From: Lentzea guizhouensis | GTDB taxonomy: Bacteria > Actinomycetota > Actinomycetes > Mycobacteriales > Pseudonocardiaceae | Length of the DNA: 64,000 bases | Assembly (NCBI RefSeq): GCF_001701025.1 | Contig: NZ_CP016793.1 | Span: 620,001 to 684,000 of the forward strand | Reading direction: 5' to 3' | Shown: positions 1 through 8,891 of the stretch, one piece after another | Layout of the letters: every line of letters starts with the position of its first letter | Numbering within the stretch: the stretch's first letter is position 1 | Notes under the pieces: model-generated | Seen by the model: the letters and a program-made list of their open reading frames with translations, nothing else | Told to the model about the DNA's origin: nothing | The model's database searches: none | Program-made: the position numbers and the translations under genes

Positions 1-541
1 CCTTGGAACCGTTCTTGCCGAACATGTCGCGGGCGGTGGCCTGGAACAGCTCCTGGTGCTCCGGGGGAACGCCCAGCAGCTCCGCGATCACCAGTGACGG
101 CAGCGGCAGGCACAGCGAGGTGACCAGGTCGACCGGCCCGCCCTTGGCCTCCATCACGTCGAGGTGCTCGTCGACGATCTGCTGGATGCGCGGCCGCAGC
201 TGGTTCATCCGCTTGACCATGAAGCCACGCGCGAGAGGACGCCGCAGCCGCATGTGCTCGGGGCCGTCGATGGCGTTGATGTTGCCCGGCTGGTCGGCGT
301 CGAGCACGGGTTCGCCGTCGTCGGTGCGCATCTCCGGCTGGCCGCCCTTGCGGGTGGTGAAGCGCGGGTCGGAGAGCACCTGCCGGACGCCGGCGTAGCT
401 CGCGACGACCCAGGCCTCGACGCCGTTGGGCCACACCATCTTCACCGGTCCGTCGCTGACGGCCTCCGCGAAGCCGGTCGGGCCGTTCAGCAGGGGGTGG
501 TCGCGTTCGTGGTGGACGGGGCAGACAGCAGCTTCGGTCAC
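1..541 (-). CDS. Cytochrome P450, N-terminal part (cut by window start)
   Basis: The reverse strand reads from a GTG at 541-539 to the left window edge without a stop, giving about 180 residues of a soluble bacterial class I cytochrome P450, a heme monooxygenase that would need ferredoxin and reductase partners. The N-terminal fold is clear: an early YAGVRQVLSDPRFT segment (B-helix region) and GPEHMRLRRPLARGF, the C-helix His/Arg motif that contacts the heme propionates. The I-helix and the Cys heme loop lie outside the window. A purine-rich AAGGGAAG sits just before the GTG. The gene lies downstream of a TetR gene on the same strand, with a palindrome between them. The substrate cannot be inferred. 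Confidence 0.9.
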   Translation of the reverse strand, partial: MTEAAVCPVHHERDHPLLNGPTGFAEAVSDGPVKMVWPNGVEAWVVASYAGVRQVLSDPRFTTRKGGQPEMRTDDGEPVLDADQPGNINAIDGPEHMRLRRPLARGFMVKRMNQLRPRIQQIVDEHLDVMEAKGGPVDLVTSLCLPLPSLVIAELLGVPPEHQELFQATARDMFGKNGSK

Positions 542-552
542 GGTGCTTCCCT

Positions 553-578
553 TCAACAGAACAGAATTGTTCTTTTGA
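553..578. promoter_or_regulatory. Imperfect palindrome between TetR and P450 genes
   Basis: Two 11-base arms around a 4-base spacer: TCAAcAGAACA, GAAT, TGTTCTtTTGA, with one mismatched pair. It lies 12-37 bp upstream of the P450 start and 59 bp beyond the end of the TetR gene. The size and symmetry fit a TetR-family operator, so it is the natural candidate target of the adjacent regulator. Binding is inferred only from position and symmetry. Confidence 0.5.
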
Positions 579-636
579 GCCCATGACCGAACGTAGCGCA
601 GCAGCTACTCCGTGACGAGTGATTTGGGGTGAAAGG

Positions 637-1185
637 TCAGCCGATCAGTGGTCTCAACAGGCCGTCGACGATCCCGTCGACCACGTCCCGTTCCTCCGAG
701 CGCAGCACGAACGTCGAGATCAGCGCCGTCATCAGGAAGTCGGCGTTGAGGTCGCGCGACAGCTCGCCGCGGGCCTTCGCCCGGTCCACCGCCACCCGCA
801 GCTGCTCTGTGTAGGTGCGGTCGACGTGCTCCTCGCGCAGCCGCACCAGGTCGGCGTCCTGCCTGCTGCCCTCCAGCAGGCCCAGGAAGACCCCGGCCAG
901 GTCGAACGGCCGCGGCTCGCCCCACGACCGCATGATCGCCCGCACGTCCTCGGCGAACGACCCCTCGTCCGGCTGGGCGAGCACCGGCATGTTCGCCTTG
1001 AGCGCGTCGACGATCAGCCGCGCTTTCGAGGGCCAGCGCTGGTACAGGCTGGCCTTGCTCGCACGGGCCCTGGATGCGACGAGGTCCATGTTGAACCGGG
1101 CGTAGCCGACGTCGGCGAACACGTGGAGCACGGCGGCGAAGACCTCCTGCTGACGCGCAGGCGTGTCCAATGGCGTGCGCCCCAC
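637..1185 (-). CDS. TetR/AcrR family transcriptional regulator
   Basis: 182 residues, the usual size for TetR regulators. The N-terminal helix-turn-helix (about residues 12-58) is typical: a helix ending in FADVGYARFNMDLVA followed by ASKASLYQRWPSKARL. The C-terminal two thirds are helical and divergent, as expected for ligand binding and dimerisation. It likely represses the downstream P450 gene and/or itself in response to a small hydrophobic ligand. The palindrome at 553-578 is the best operator candidate. Confidence 0.92.
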   Translation of the reverse strand: MGRTPLDTPARQQEVFAAVLHVFADVGYARFNMDLVASRARASKASLYQRWPSKARLIVDALKANMPVLAQPDEGSFAEDVRAIMRSWGEPRPFDLAGVFLGLLEGSRQDADLVRLREEHVDRTYTEQLRVAVDRAKARGELSRDLNADFLMTALISTFVLRSEERDVVDGIVDGLLRPLIG

Positions 1186-1202
1186 CCGCGCTCCCTCCGT
1201 GT

Positions 1203-3100
1203 TCAGGTGCGGGCCACGCTACCGCCGGGTGCGTCCACCAGCCGACCCGTGCGCCGGACCGACATCCACTTGAGCTGCGTTCCGTGCAGGGCCGTGACCA
1301 ACGACTGGATCACCACCGCGTACATCAACTGCCGGTACACGACCTGCTGCAACGGATACGCCCACAACGGCTTCAGCGACTCGCCGTCCAGCCGCAGCGC
1401 ATAGCCCGCACTCGCGGTCTGCAGCAGGAGGAACACCGTCCACACGATGAACGCCAACGGTGCGTCGGCCACGATGAACCCGTACAGCACGTAGAGGTCC
1501 ATCACCGGCGCGAGCAGCGGCAGCAGCAGGTGGAACGCCAACAGGTAGAGCAGCCCGAAGCGCCCCATCGGCCCGTTCTCCAGCAACGCGCCACGGTGCT
1601 TCCACATCGCCTGGAACGTGCCGTAAGACCACCGGTACCGCTGCCGGAACAGCCCCGGCACGGTCACGGGCGCCTCGGTCCACGCCTTGGCTTCCGGCCG
1701 GTACGCCACCCGCCAGCCCGCGCGCGTGACCGCCATCGTCAGGTCGGTGTCCTCGGCCAGCGTGTGCTCCGGCACGCCGCCGACGTCGGTCAGCGCCGAC
1801 CGCCGGAACGCCCCCACCGCACCCGGCACGGTCGGGATGCACCGCAGCGCGTGCAGGATCTGCCTGTCCAGGTTGGACCCCGCGCAGTACTCCAGGTGCT
1901 GCCAGCGGCCGAGCAGCCCCTGCCGGTTGCCGACCTTCGCGTTGCCGGACACCGCGCCGACCCCGCCGTCGGCGAACGGCTGCACGAGCTGGCCGATCGT
2001 GTCCGGCTCGAAGATCGTGTCGCCGTCGAGCAGCACCAGCACGTCGTGCCGCGCGGCGCGGATGCCGGCGTTCAACGCGGCCGGCTTGCCCTGGTTCTCC
2101 TGCCGCAGCACCGTGACGCCGGGCAGGTCCAGCTCTTCCGCGCGGTCGGCGGTGCCGTCGGTCGAGCCGTCGTCAACCACGATCACCTCGACGTCGGCGA
2201 GGTGGTTGTTCGCGGCGATCGACCGGACCGTGGCCGCGATGTTCACGGCCTCGTTGTAGGCCGGGATGATCACCGACACCGGCGGCGCGATCCACGGCGG
2301 TGGCGCGTGCTCGCTCTCCCGGCGCAGGCGGCGGTCGGTGTGGGCGAGGCCGAGCTGCATCAGCGTGCGCAGGATGCCGAGCAGGGCCGCGATGGCGATC
2401 GCCGTGCCCAGCAACGCGAACACGACGCCGCCGTGGCGCTGCGACCACGCGGTGACCGCGCCGGTGAAGCGTTCGGCCGCCCCGGCCTCGACCACGCCGT
2501 CACCCTCGCCGAGCCGCACGAACCGGTAGCCGGGCGTGCGCGCGAGCTCGCGGCGACGTCCGCGCCGATGCTGCCGTCGTCGTGCAGCCGGACCACGCCG
2601 CGGCCCTGCGCGAGCGACATCCGCACCAGCGTGCCGATGTCCTGGTGGTCGCGGTCGCCGCTGTCGACCTCGGCCGGCGCGCCGACGAGTCGCGTGTGGA
2701 CGCCCAGCACGTCGGCCAGCGCGGCCTGCGCGAACGCCAGGTCCAGCGGGTCGGTCCAGTCGCCCTCGGTGCGGAAGCCGTCGATGCCGACGCGGTGCCC
2801 GTCGGCCACGATCCTCCTGGCCACCTCCGGGTTGCGGGTGACCTGCATGCCGAGCACGAAGAAGGTGGCCTTGACGTCGGCCTCCCGCAACGCGTCGAGC
2901 AGGTGCGGTGTCCACTTCGGATCAGGACCGCCGTGGAACGCCAGCGCGAGCGTGCGGTCGGGCAGCTCGTGCGTGGTGCGCGCGCTCGGCACCGGCTCGG
3001 GCTTCAGCGCGGTGTACGCGTGGAACGACACGACGCACATCAGCACCAGGAGCCCGAGCAGGATGGAGACCCAGTGCAACCGTGGCGCGCGCCTCACCAC
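1203..3100 (-). pseudogene. NodB-like/glycosyltransferase family 2 fusion, frameshifted
   Basis: One protein of about 632 residues is split across two frames. From the GTG near 3100 the first frame gives an N-terminal membrane anchor and a NodB-type polysaccharide deacetylase domain, readable to about 2551. The other frame resumes at ELARTPGYRFVRLGE (about 2549) and runs to 1203 with a membrane segment, a GT2 catalytic domain (VSVIIPAYNE, VVDDGSTDGT, LLDGDT, QRYRW) and further membrane helices, as in processive synthases. One added base near 2550 restores a single frame. The NodB part has lost usual metal ligands: AFHGGPDP replaces the TFDDGP motif and the HxxxH segment reads GHRVGIDGF. It is either a real lesion, a sequencing error, or a pseudo-deacetylase fused to an active GT2. 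Confidence 0.75.
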
Positions 3101-3219
3101 ACCGCCAGCAACGTGCCACCGACCACCGCGGCGAACACGAGCAGTCCACTCGCGAGCGCCGCGCTGACCAGCCGCGCCACTACCCGTCTGCCACCGCCGC
3201 CGTCGACGAAGACCTGCAT
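3094..3219 (-). CDS. 41-residue single-span membrane peptide
   Basis: A short reading frame starting at ATG 3219-3217, preceded by a strong GGGGGGAAGTGGAG ribosome-binding region. It encodes a positively charged N-terminus (GGGGRR) and one hydrophobic helix (VSAALASGLLVFAAVVGG). Its start lies inside the 3' end of the DUF6542-like gene, and its stop overlaps the GTG of the NodB/GT2 gene. This gapless layout suggests translational coupling across three envelope genes. No family is recognised; confidence rests on the ribosome-binding site and overlaps. Confidence 0.55.
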   Translation of the reverse strand: MQVFVDGGGGRRVVARLVSAALASGLLVFAAVVGGTLLAVW

Positions 3220-3599
3220 CTCCACTTCCCCCCAGAAACCGTGCGGACGGCCGCGACCACCACGGCCGCGCCGACCGACGCCGCGAGCCACGGGAACCCG
3301 TTGACGAACCACGGGACCGCGTCCGCGACGAACTCCTTGCTGCTGCGCCAGAACGACTGCCCCGTCGCCTGCCGCCGCCAGGCCTCGTCGCCCACCGCGA
3401 GGACGACGAAGACGACCGGTGGCGCCGGTGCCACCGTCCACAGACCCACCCGGCGCACGAGCGCCGAGGCGATCATGGCGCCCATCACCAGCCACACGCC
3501 GAAGTGCGGGCCGAGGTCGTCCCCGTCGACCCAGATCCCCACCTGGACGAACACCGTCAGAACCGCCAGCGCTGCCAGACTCGGCAGCTGAACCCCCAT
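3180..3599 (-). CDS. DUF6542-like membrane protein
   Basis: About 139 residues from ATG 3599 (an in-frame GTG at 3605 is possible). Four hydrophobic helices are visible: an N-terminal LPSLAALAVLTVFVQVGIW, a middle GVWLVMGAMIASALV, then TVAPAPPVVFVVLAV, and a late WLAASVGAAVVVAAV. The layout matches small actinobacterial membrane proteins annotated DUF6542, often near cell-envelope genes. It is divergent from the LCP gene and upstream of the 41-residue peptide and NodB/GT2 genes, so a cell-surface role is plausible. No catalytic motif is seen. Confidence 0.65.
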   Translation of the reverse strand: MGVQLPSLAALAVLTVFVQVGIWVDGDDLGPHFGVWLVMGAMIASALVRRVGLWTVAPAPPVVFVVLAVGDEAWRRQATGQSFWRSSKEFVADAVPWFVNGFPWLAASVGAAVVVAAVRTVSGGKWRCRSSSTAAVADG

Positions 3600-3622
3600 G
3601 ACCACCTAGAATAGTCGAGGGG

Positions 3623-4693
3623 ATGGGGGATCTCATGAGTTCTATCGGCCGCTTCCGGCGTGCGTGCTACGTGATCCTGCGCACGGCGTGGGTGCTGGTG
3701 TGCGCCGCCGTGCTGGTCGTGGCGGGCATCGCGTGGTCGGCGGTGTCCACGATCTCGACCGGGGTGGAGCGCTCCCACGCCATCGCCGCCGACGCGCCGC
3801 GGTCCGCCTCGGGCCGCAACATCCTGGTCATGGGCCTCACCACCCGGCTCGACCTGCACGGCGAGCCGCTGCCCGCCGACGTGCTGCGCCGGCTGCAGGC
3901 CGGCGAGAGCGACCGGGGCGGTTACAACGCGAACACGCTGATCCTGGTGCACATCCCGGCCTCGGGCCCGGCCGTGGCGATGTCGGTGCCGCGCGACAAC
4001 CTCGTGCCGCTGTCCTCCGGCGGCGAGGGCAAGGTCAAGGAGGCCTATGGGCGGGCGAAGGTCGCCGAGGAGGACCGCCTGCGCGCCGCGGGCATGGCGG
4101 ACAAGCGCCAGCTCGAACGTGCCGGGCGCGAGGCCGGCCGCCGCGCCCAGGTGCAGACCGTGTCGGCGTTCCTCGACCAGCCGGTCGACCACCTCGTGGA
4201 GCTCTCGCTGATCGGCTTCTACCACATCGCCGAGGGCCTGGGCGGCGTCGACGTGTGCTTGAAGAACGCCACGGAGGACCCGCTGTCGGGCGCCGACTTC
4301 CCGGCGGGCCCGCAGCACCTCGACGCCGGCCAGGCGCTGTCGTTCGTCCGGCAGCGCCACGGCCTGCCCGGCGGCGACCTCGCCCGCACCCGGCGGCAGC
4401 AGGCGTTCCTGTCGGCCGTGGCGCGGCGGCTGACGGACCCGGCCGCGGTCGCCGCGATGATCGACATGGCCCAGCGGGACGTGGTCCTGGACGCGGGCCT
4501 CGACCTGGCCGAGCTCGCGCGGAACCTGCCGTCCGAGGTCCGGTTCGACACGCTGCCGGTCGAGGGCGGCGCGCACATCGGCGGGCAGGACGTGAACAGG
4601 GTCGACCCGGCCAAGGTGCGGGCGAAGGTGACCGAGCTCGCGACCGCTCCCCCGCCGCCACCTCCGAACGGCGGTGTGCCCTGTGTCGACTAG
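3623..4693 (+). CDS. LytR-CpsA-Psr (LCP) family cell-wall polymer transferase
   Basis: 356 residues (ATG at 3635 is an alternative start). A basic N-terminus and one transmembrane helix (VLVCAAVLVVAGIAW) anchor an extracellular LCP domain. Family features are present: GRNILVMG at the domain start, SVPRDN with the conserved Arg-Asp, the middle HLVELSLIGFYHIAEGLGGVDV, and the late LDAGQALSFVRQRH..GDLARTRRQQ block that lines the polyprenyl-phosphate pocket. LCP enzymes transfer glycopolymers from lipid carriers to peptidoglycan (arabinogalactan or teichoic-type polymers in actinomycetes). A Pro-rich tail precedes the stop. It overlaps the next gene by about 20 bases, implying co-translation. Confidence 0.92.
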   Translation: MGDLMSSIGRFRRACYVILRTAWVLVCAAVLVVAGIAWSAVSTISTGVERSHAIAADAPRSASGRNILVMGLTTRLDLHGEPLPADVLRRLQAGESDRGGYNANTLILVHIPASGPAVAMSVPRDNLVPLSSGGEGKVKEAYGRAKVAEEDRLRAAGMADKRQLERAGREAGRRAQVQTVSAFLDQPVDHLVELSLIGFYHIAEGLGGVDVCLKNATEDPLSGADFPAGPQHLDAGQALSFVRQRHGLPGGDLARTRRQQAFLSAVARRLTDPAAVAAMIDMAQRDVVLDAGLDLAELARNLPSEVRFDTLPVEGGAHIGGQDVNRVDPAKVRAKVTELATAPPPPPPNGGVPCVD

Positions 4694-5258
4694 ACGGACG
4701 TACCTGGTCGTGGCCGGCGTGGTGGTGCTGGCCTGGGGCGAGTGGCTGAACCGGCGCTGGTCCCGAGCCCTCGTGGAACGCGGCGAGGGCGGCTCCGAGG
4801 CGGTGGTCGTGCTGGGCTACCGGAACCCCCGGCCGACGGCGAACGTGGTCAACCGCTGGCGGGTACGCGCCGGCCTGCGCTCGGTCTCCGGCGAGGGCAC
4901 GCGGGTGATCTTCAGCGGTGGCGCGGCCGGTGGTGGCGCCACGGAGGCCCGGTTGATGGCCGACCACGCGAAGTCCGTGCTCGGGTTCACCGGCGAGGTG
5001 CTGCTCGAAGAGGAGAGCAGGACGACCTGGGAGAACATCGCGAACGTCATCCCGCTGCTGGAGGACGCCGGCCGCATCAAGATCGTCTCCCAGCCGGCCC
5101 ACGCGCTCAAGGCCCGCGCCTACCTGCGGCGGCAACGCCCCGACCTGGCCGCCCGGCTCGTGCGCGCGGACGACCACCGTCCCGGCGAGTGGCTGCTCGT
5201 GAAGCCGCTGCTGGCCCTGTGCGGACTTTGGACGCTCCGCAGGATCAGCGAGCGCTAG
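4674..5258 (+). CDS. YdcF/SanA-like DUF218 protein
   Basis: 194 residues, or 191 from GTG 4683. An N-terminal hydrophobic segment is followed by a DUF218 fold: EAVVVLGYRN (conserved start of the Rossmann-like domain), VIFSGGAAGGGATEARLM, and EEESRTTWENIANV, the typical ExxSxTTxEN motif. DUF218 proteins are linked to envelope and polysaccharide metabolism, but the reaction is not established. It overlaps the LCP gene and ends convergently with the LuxR-type gene, the two stop codons sharing a CTAG. Confidence 0.88.
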   Translation: MCPVSTRRTYLVVAGVVVLAWGEWLNRRWSRALVERGEGGSEAVVVLGYRNPRPTANVVNRWRVRAGLRSVSGEGTRVIFSGGAAGGGATEARLMADHAKSVLGFTGEVLLEEESRTTWENIANVIPLLEDAGRIKIVSQPAHALKARAYLRRQRPDLAARLVRADDHRPGEWLLVKPLLALCGLWTLRRISER

Positions 5259-7519
5259 TTTCGGCGCTCGGTCACCCACGTCGCGATCTGCGCCCGTGAT
5301 GTGAACCCGAGCTTCTGCAGGATCCGCTCGACGTGCCCCTCCGCCGTCCGCCGCGCGATCACCAGCCGGGCCGCGATCTCCTTGTTCGACATGCCTCCGG
5401 CGATCAGGTCGGCCACCTGCTGCTCGCGGCGGGTCAGCGGCGTGGGCGGTGCGACCGGTTCCGGCTCGGCCGGCTCCTCGCCGATGGCGAACGAGATCGC
5501 GTCCTCCAGCTCCAGGTCCATGCCGCGCCGGAAGGCCACCCGGAAGTCGGCCTCGCCCAGTGCCGCGACCGCCGCCGACTCGCACTCGCCGTGCGGGGTG
5601 CCGAAGTAGCGCGAGCCGAACATCGGGTAGCCGACCGACTGCCAGATCTCGCTGGTGGCGCCCAGCAGCGTGGCCGCCCGCGCCGCGTTGCCCTGCGAGG
5701 CGGCGATCCAGGCCAGCACCTCCATGCCGAGCACGATGCCGAGCAGGTCGTGGAACGAGCGCTTGATCCTCAGGCAGTCGCGGCCCAGCGCGTCGGCCTT
5801 CGCGAGGTCGCCGCTGACCCACGCGCACAACGCGAGCACGTAGATCGCGTACGCCTGCGCCCACAGCTCACCGTGCTCCTCGCCGACGGCCTTGGCCTCG
5901 ACGCAGAGCCGTTCCGCCCCGGCGAAGTCGTGCTGGAAGGTGGCCGAGATGGCGAGCTCGATGCCGGCGAGCATGGTGTGGCTGTTGACCGTGCCGAGGC
6001 TGCGGTAGCGCGCCATGGCCTCTTCGAACAGCTCGTCGGCGATGGCCAGGTCGTCGCCGACCAGGTGGGTGCACGCCAGCCGGTGCGTGGCGTAGGCGAG
6101 AGCGGACTCGTCGCCTGCCGTGCGCGCGTAGGCGCGGCACTCGTCCAACATGCGCACCGACGCGGAAAGGTCGCCTTGCAGGGTGGCCACGTAGCCGTTG
6201 ACCCACAGGGCCTTCGCTCTGAGCGGGCCCTCCTTCGCGGTCGCCACCGCGCGGTCGAGCCAGTGCCTGCCCTCGCCGAGCATGCCGCAGCCGGCCCAGT
6301 AGAACCACAGCGTGCCGGCGAGGTGGACGCAGTGCTCGCCGTCGCTCGCGAAGCAGAAGTCCAGCGCGGTCCGAAGATTTGCGTTCTCGAGGCGGGTGAG
6401 CGCGAAGATCTGCGGCTGGGCGGGCCCGAACCACTCCTGTTCGCGTCGCTCGGCCCATTCGATGTAGTGGTCGCGGTGCCGTTCGCGCAGCACCTGCTCG
6501 AGGCCGGCGGACCGCAGCTTGTCCACCCCGTACTGGCGCAACGGCTCCAGCAACCGGAACCGGGTGCCCGCCGGGTGCTGTTCGGCGACCACGACCGACT
6601 TGTCGACCAGCCCGCTGAGCGACCGCACGACCTCCGCCGGCGGCACCCCGTCGCCGGAGCAGACCCGTTCGGCGGCCTCCAGGTCGAACGTGCCGGCGAA
6701 CACCGACGCGCGGGCCCACAGCGTCTGCTCGGAGCGGGTGCACAGGCGGAAGCTCCAGTCCACCGCCGCCTGCAGCGTCTGGTGCCGCGGGTCGCCGCCG
6801 CGCTTGCCGTCCTGCAGCACCCGGAACGTGTCGTCCAATCTGGACAACAGGTGGTCGAGCGTCAGGACGCGCAGCCGCACCGCCGCCAGTTCGATGGCCA
6901 GTGGAATGCAGCCCAGCAGCGCGCAGATCTGGCTCACCTTGCCGTGGTTTCCACCGGAAAGGGTGAATCCGGGCTCGACCGCGGCCGCCCGTTCCGCGAA
7001 CAGCACCAGCGCCGGGTCCTGCTCCAGCGGCACCACCTGCCACAGGTGCTCACCGTCCACGCCGAGCCGTTCCCTGCTGGTCGCGAGCACGCGCAGGCCG
7101 GGCACCCCGCGCAGCAAGGCGTCCACCAGGTCGGCGGTCGCCCCGACGACGTGCTCGCAGTTGTCGAGCACCATCAGCAGCTGCCGGTCGCGCAGGTGTT
7201 CCACCAGGACGGTGCGGTGCTGGCGGACGGTGTCGTCGTGCACGCCCAACGACTCCAGCACGGTGTGCACCACCAGCTCCGGGTCGGTCACCCCGCCCAG
7301 CTCGACGAACCACACGCCGTCGCGGAACGCCCTGCGCAGCTCGCCCGCGGCCCGCAGCGCCAGCCTGGTCTTGCCGACCCCGCCGACCCCCGTCAGGGTC
7401 ACCAGGCGCGAGTCCGCCAGGAGTCTCCTGACCTCGGCGACATCCTGTTTCCTGCCCACAAGAGTAGTTGTGTCGGCAGGCAAATTGCCTTTGCGACCTG
7501 GGGAAAGCGCGCGGCCCAC
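5255..7519 (-). CDS. NB-ARC-type ATPase with C-terminal LuxR helix-turn-helix
   Basis: 754 residues as drawn; the true start may be further in, near PADTTTLVGRK. Order: LVGR sensor start, Walker A GVGGVGKT (residues 44-51), Walker B LLMVLDNCEHV, an ATSRERLGVDGE sensor motif, then a long helical TPR-like middle, and a LuxR/GerE helix-turn-helix in the last 60 residues (PLTRREQQVADLIAGGMSNK). This layout is that of large ATP-dependent actinobacterial regulators that sense an unknown input with the TPR part. No target operon is evident; it is divergent from the STAS gene across a 150-bp gap. Confidence 0.9.
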   Translation of the reverse strand: MGRALSPGRKGNLPADTTTLVGRKQDVAEVRRLLADSRLVTLTGVGGVGKTRLALRAAGELRRAFRDGVWFVELGGVTDPELVVHTVLESLGVHDDTVRQHRTVLVEHLRDRQLLMVLDNCEHVVGATADLVDALLRGVPGLRVLATSRERLGVDGEHLWQVVPLEQDPALVLFAERAAAVEPGFTLSGGNHGKVSQICALLGCIPLAIELAAVRLRVLTLDHLLSRLDDTFRVLQDGKRGGDPRHQTLQAAVDWSFRLCTRSEQTLWARASVFAGTFDLEAAERVCSGDGVPPAEVVRSLSGLVDKSVVVAEQHPAGTRFRLLEPLRQYGVDKLRSAGLEQVLRERHRDHYIEWAERREQEWFGPAQPQIFALTRLENANLRTALDFCFASDGEHCVHLAGTLWFYWAGCGMLGEGRHWLDRAVATAKEGPLRAKALWVNGYVATLQGDLSASVRMLDECRAYARTAGDESALAYATHRLACTHLVGDDLAIADELFEEAMARYRSLGTVNSHTMLAGIELAISATFQHDFAGAERLCVEAKAVGEEHGELWAQAYAIYVLALCAWVSGDLAKADALGRDCLRIKRSFHDLLGIVLGMEVLAWIAASQGNAARAATLLGATSEIWQSVGYPMFGSRYFGTPHGECESAAVAALGEADFRVAFRRGMDLELEDAISFAIGEEPAEPEPVAPPTPLTRREQQVADLIAGGMSNKEIAARLVIARRTAEGHVERILQKLGFTSRAQIATWVTERRN

Positions 7520-7669
7520 AGCGGCACCCTAGGTCGGCGCGATCTACCTCTGCAACGCGGTCCCCCGGAGGTACTAACGCCGAAACACGGGTAGTTACCC
7601 CCTAGGTCGGCTGTGCCGGCGCGGCGAAAGTGGGAAGAAGGGAGGCACGTGTTCTGGGGAGGACTGATC

Positions 7670-8458
7670 ATGACCGCTGACATCGCCACGCACGGCCTCG
7701 ACGTCGATGTCCGGGAGCAGAACGGTGTTCTGGTCGTGCGCTTCACCGGTCGCCTGGACTGGTCCACCTACCTGCGCGTGCAGGACGTGCTGCTCGACTG
7801 CGCCACGAAGGAGCTCGTCGGTGTCGTCGTCGAGCTCGACGACCTCGTCGCCGAGTCACCCGCGCTGCTCGTGGTGTTCGACGTCGTGTGGCTGTCGGCG
7901 GCGCGCTGGCCGGGCATCTCGCTCAGCCTCGTCGTGAGCGACCACCGGCTGCGGTCGACGCTGGAGGCACGTGGTCTGCCCCGGCACATTCCACTGCACG
8001 CCACCACGCAGGCCGCCCTCGCCAGCGTGGTGCGGTTGCGGCACGAAGACCGCGTGGACGCCGTGCTGCCGACGTGCCGATGTGCGCCACACGTGGCCGA
8101 GCGGGTCACCGAGCGCGCGTGCGAACGGTGGGGCGTGCAGGCGTTGCTGGACGTGGCGCCGCAGCTGGCCGTTGAGCTCGTGTCGCACGTCGAAGACGAG
8201 CAGCCGGTCTCACTGCTGCTGCGCATGCGTGACGACAAGTTCTCCGTTGCCGTGCGCACGACAGCACGGCTGGACCTCAAGCAGTGGAACATCATGCGTC
8301 GCAACGTGGCATCGATTGCCGTCTGCAACTTCACCATGGGTGAGACGCCCGCGGGCGGTGGCCGGCACATCATCTGGGCGTTGCTCGACGTGCCGCAGGA
8401 CAGCCGGCGGCCCCCGATCCCGTTTCCGGAAGCCGCCGTGTTCACCCACCAGGCTTAG
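7670..8458 (+). CDS. STAS-domain protein with degenerate ATPase-like C-terminus
   Basis: 262 residues from ATG 7670, chosen because GGGGAGGA lies just upstream. The first 100 residues resemble anti-sigma factor antagonists: VLVVRFTGRLDWSTYLRVQDVLLDCA, VVVELDDLV, then a sheet/helix pattern. The usual phospho-Ser segment (DSSG type) reads DDLVAESPALLVVF, so phospho-regulation is doubtful. The rest (WGVQALLDVAPQLAVELVSHV, RHIIWALLD) resembles the HATPase fold of RsbW-like kinases but lacks clear ATP-lid glycines. It may act in sigma-factor partner switching; function is inferred. Confidence 0.7.
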   Translation: MTADIATHGLDVDVREQNGVLVVRFTGRLDWSTYLRVQDVLLDCATKELVGVVVELDDLVAESPALLVVFDVVWLSAARWPGISLSLVVSDHRLRSTLEARGLPRHIPLHATTQAALASVVRLRHEDRVDAVLPTCRCAPHVAERVTERACERWGVQALLDVAPQLAVELVSHVEDEQPVSLLLRMRDDKFSVAVRTTARLDLKQWNIMRRNVASIAVCNFTMGETPAGGGRHIIWALLDVPQDSRRPPIPFPEAAVFTHQA

Positions 8459-8473
8459 CCTTTCCGGGTCGTT

Positions 8474-8740
8474 CTACTGGGCGCGGCTCGCCGCGAAACT
8501 CGTCCGGCAGGCCATCTCGACCTGCGGGTCGGACGTTCCCGCGCGGAACCGGACGTGGTCCGGCCAGCCGACGCAGTGGTGCGACCAGCAGCGGTGCCGG
8601 CCGCACGTGATCCGGGCTTTGGGGTCGAGCCCCAGGTCAACGGCCAGGTCTTCGGCGGTGAGCACGGCGGCCAACGTCGTGTCCTCGGCTTCGAAGGAGG
8701 TCACCAGCCGCAAGTGCGCGCGTCGCCTCATGAGCACCAC
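8474..8740 (-). CDS. Small Cys/His-rich hypothetical protein
   Basis: 88 residues from ATG 8740 (ATG 8731 is an alternative). The visible signature is CGRHRCWSHHC with MAC near the end, which could bind a metal. An acidic middle, DLAVDLGL, precedes it. It lies between the STAS gene, with which it is convergent, and the TPR gene, from which it is divergent. No family is recognised. An overlapping frame at 8455-8640 is considered a shadow. Confidence 0.5.
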   Translation of the reverse strand: MVLMRRRAHLRLVTSFEAEDTTLAAVLTAEDLAVDLGLDPKARITCGRHRCWSHHCVGWPDHVRFRAGTSDPQVEMACRTSFAASRAQ

Positions 8741-8891
8741 TCTGCTCTTCCTGATCGGGCGTGCCTACCCGGATTAATACCTGCCCAATCCGCTACCTGC
8801 GCCGCATTCCACCTGGCCCGGAAGCCCCTTCTCACCCGTTCACGCGCACCTTACGCTCGGATTTCACCGGCGCGGAGCAGAGGTATTCCAC

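Noticed and set aside
1170..3167. Long plus-strand open frame over the NodB/GT2 gene
   Set aside because: High-GC antisense shadow: the reverse strand has clear GT2 and NodB motifs, and this frame is Arg/His/Pro-rich without any domain.
5333..7594. 753-codon plus-strand frame opposite the LuxR-type regulator
   Set aside because: Mirror of the NB-ARC/LuxR gene; composition is typical of antisense frames in high-GC DNA.
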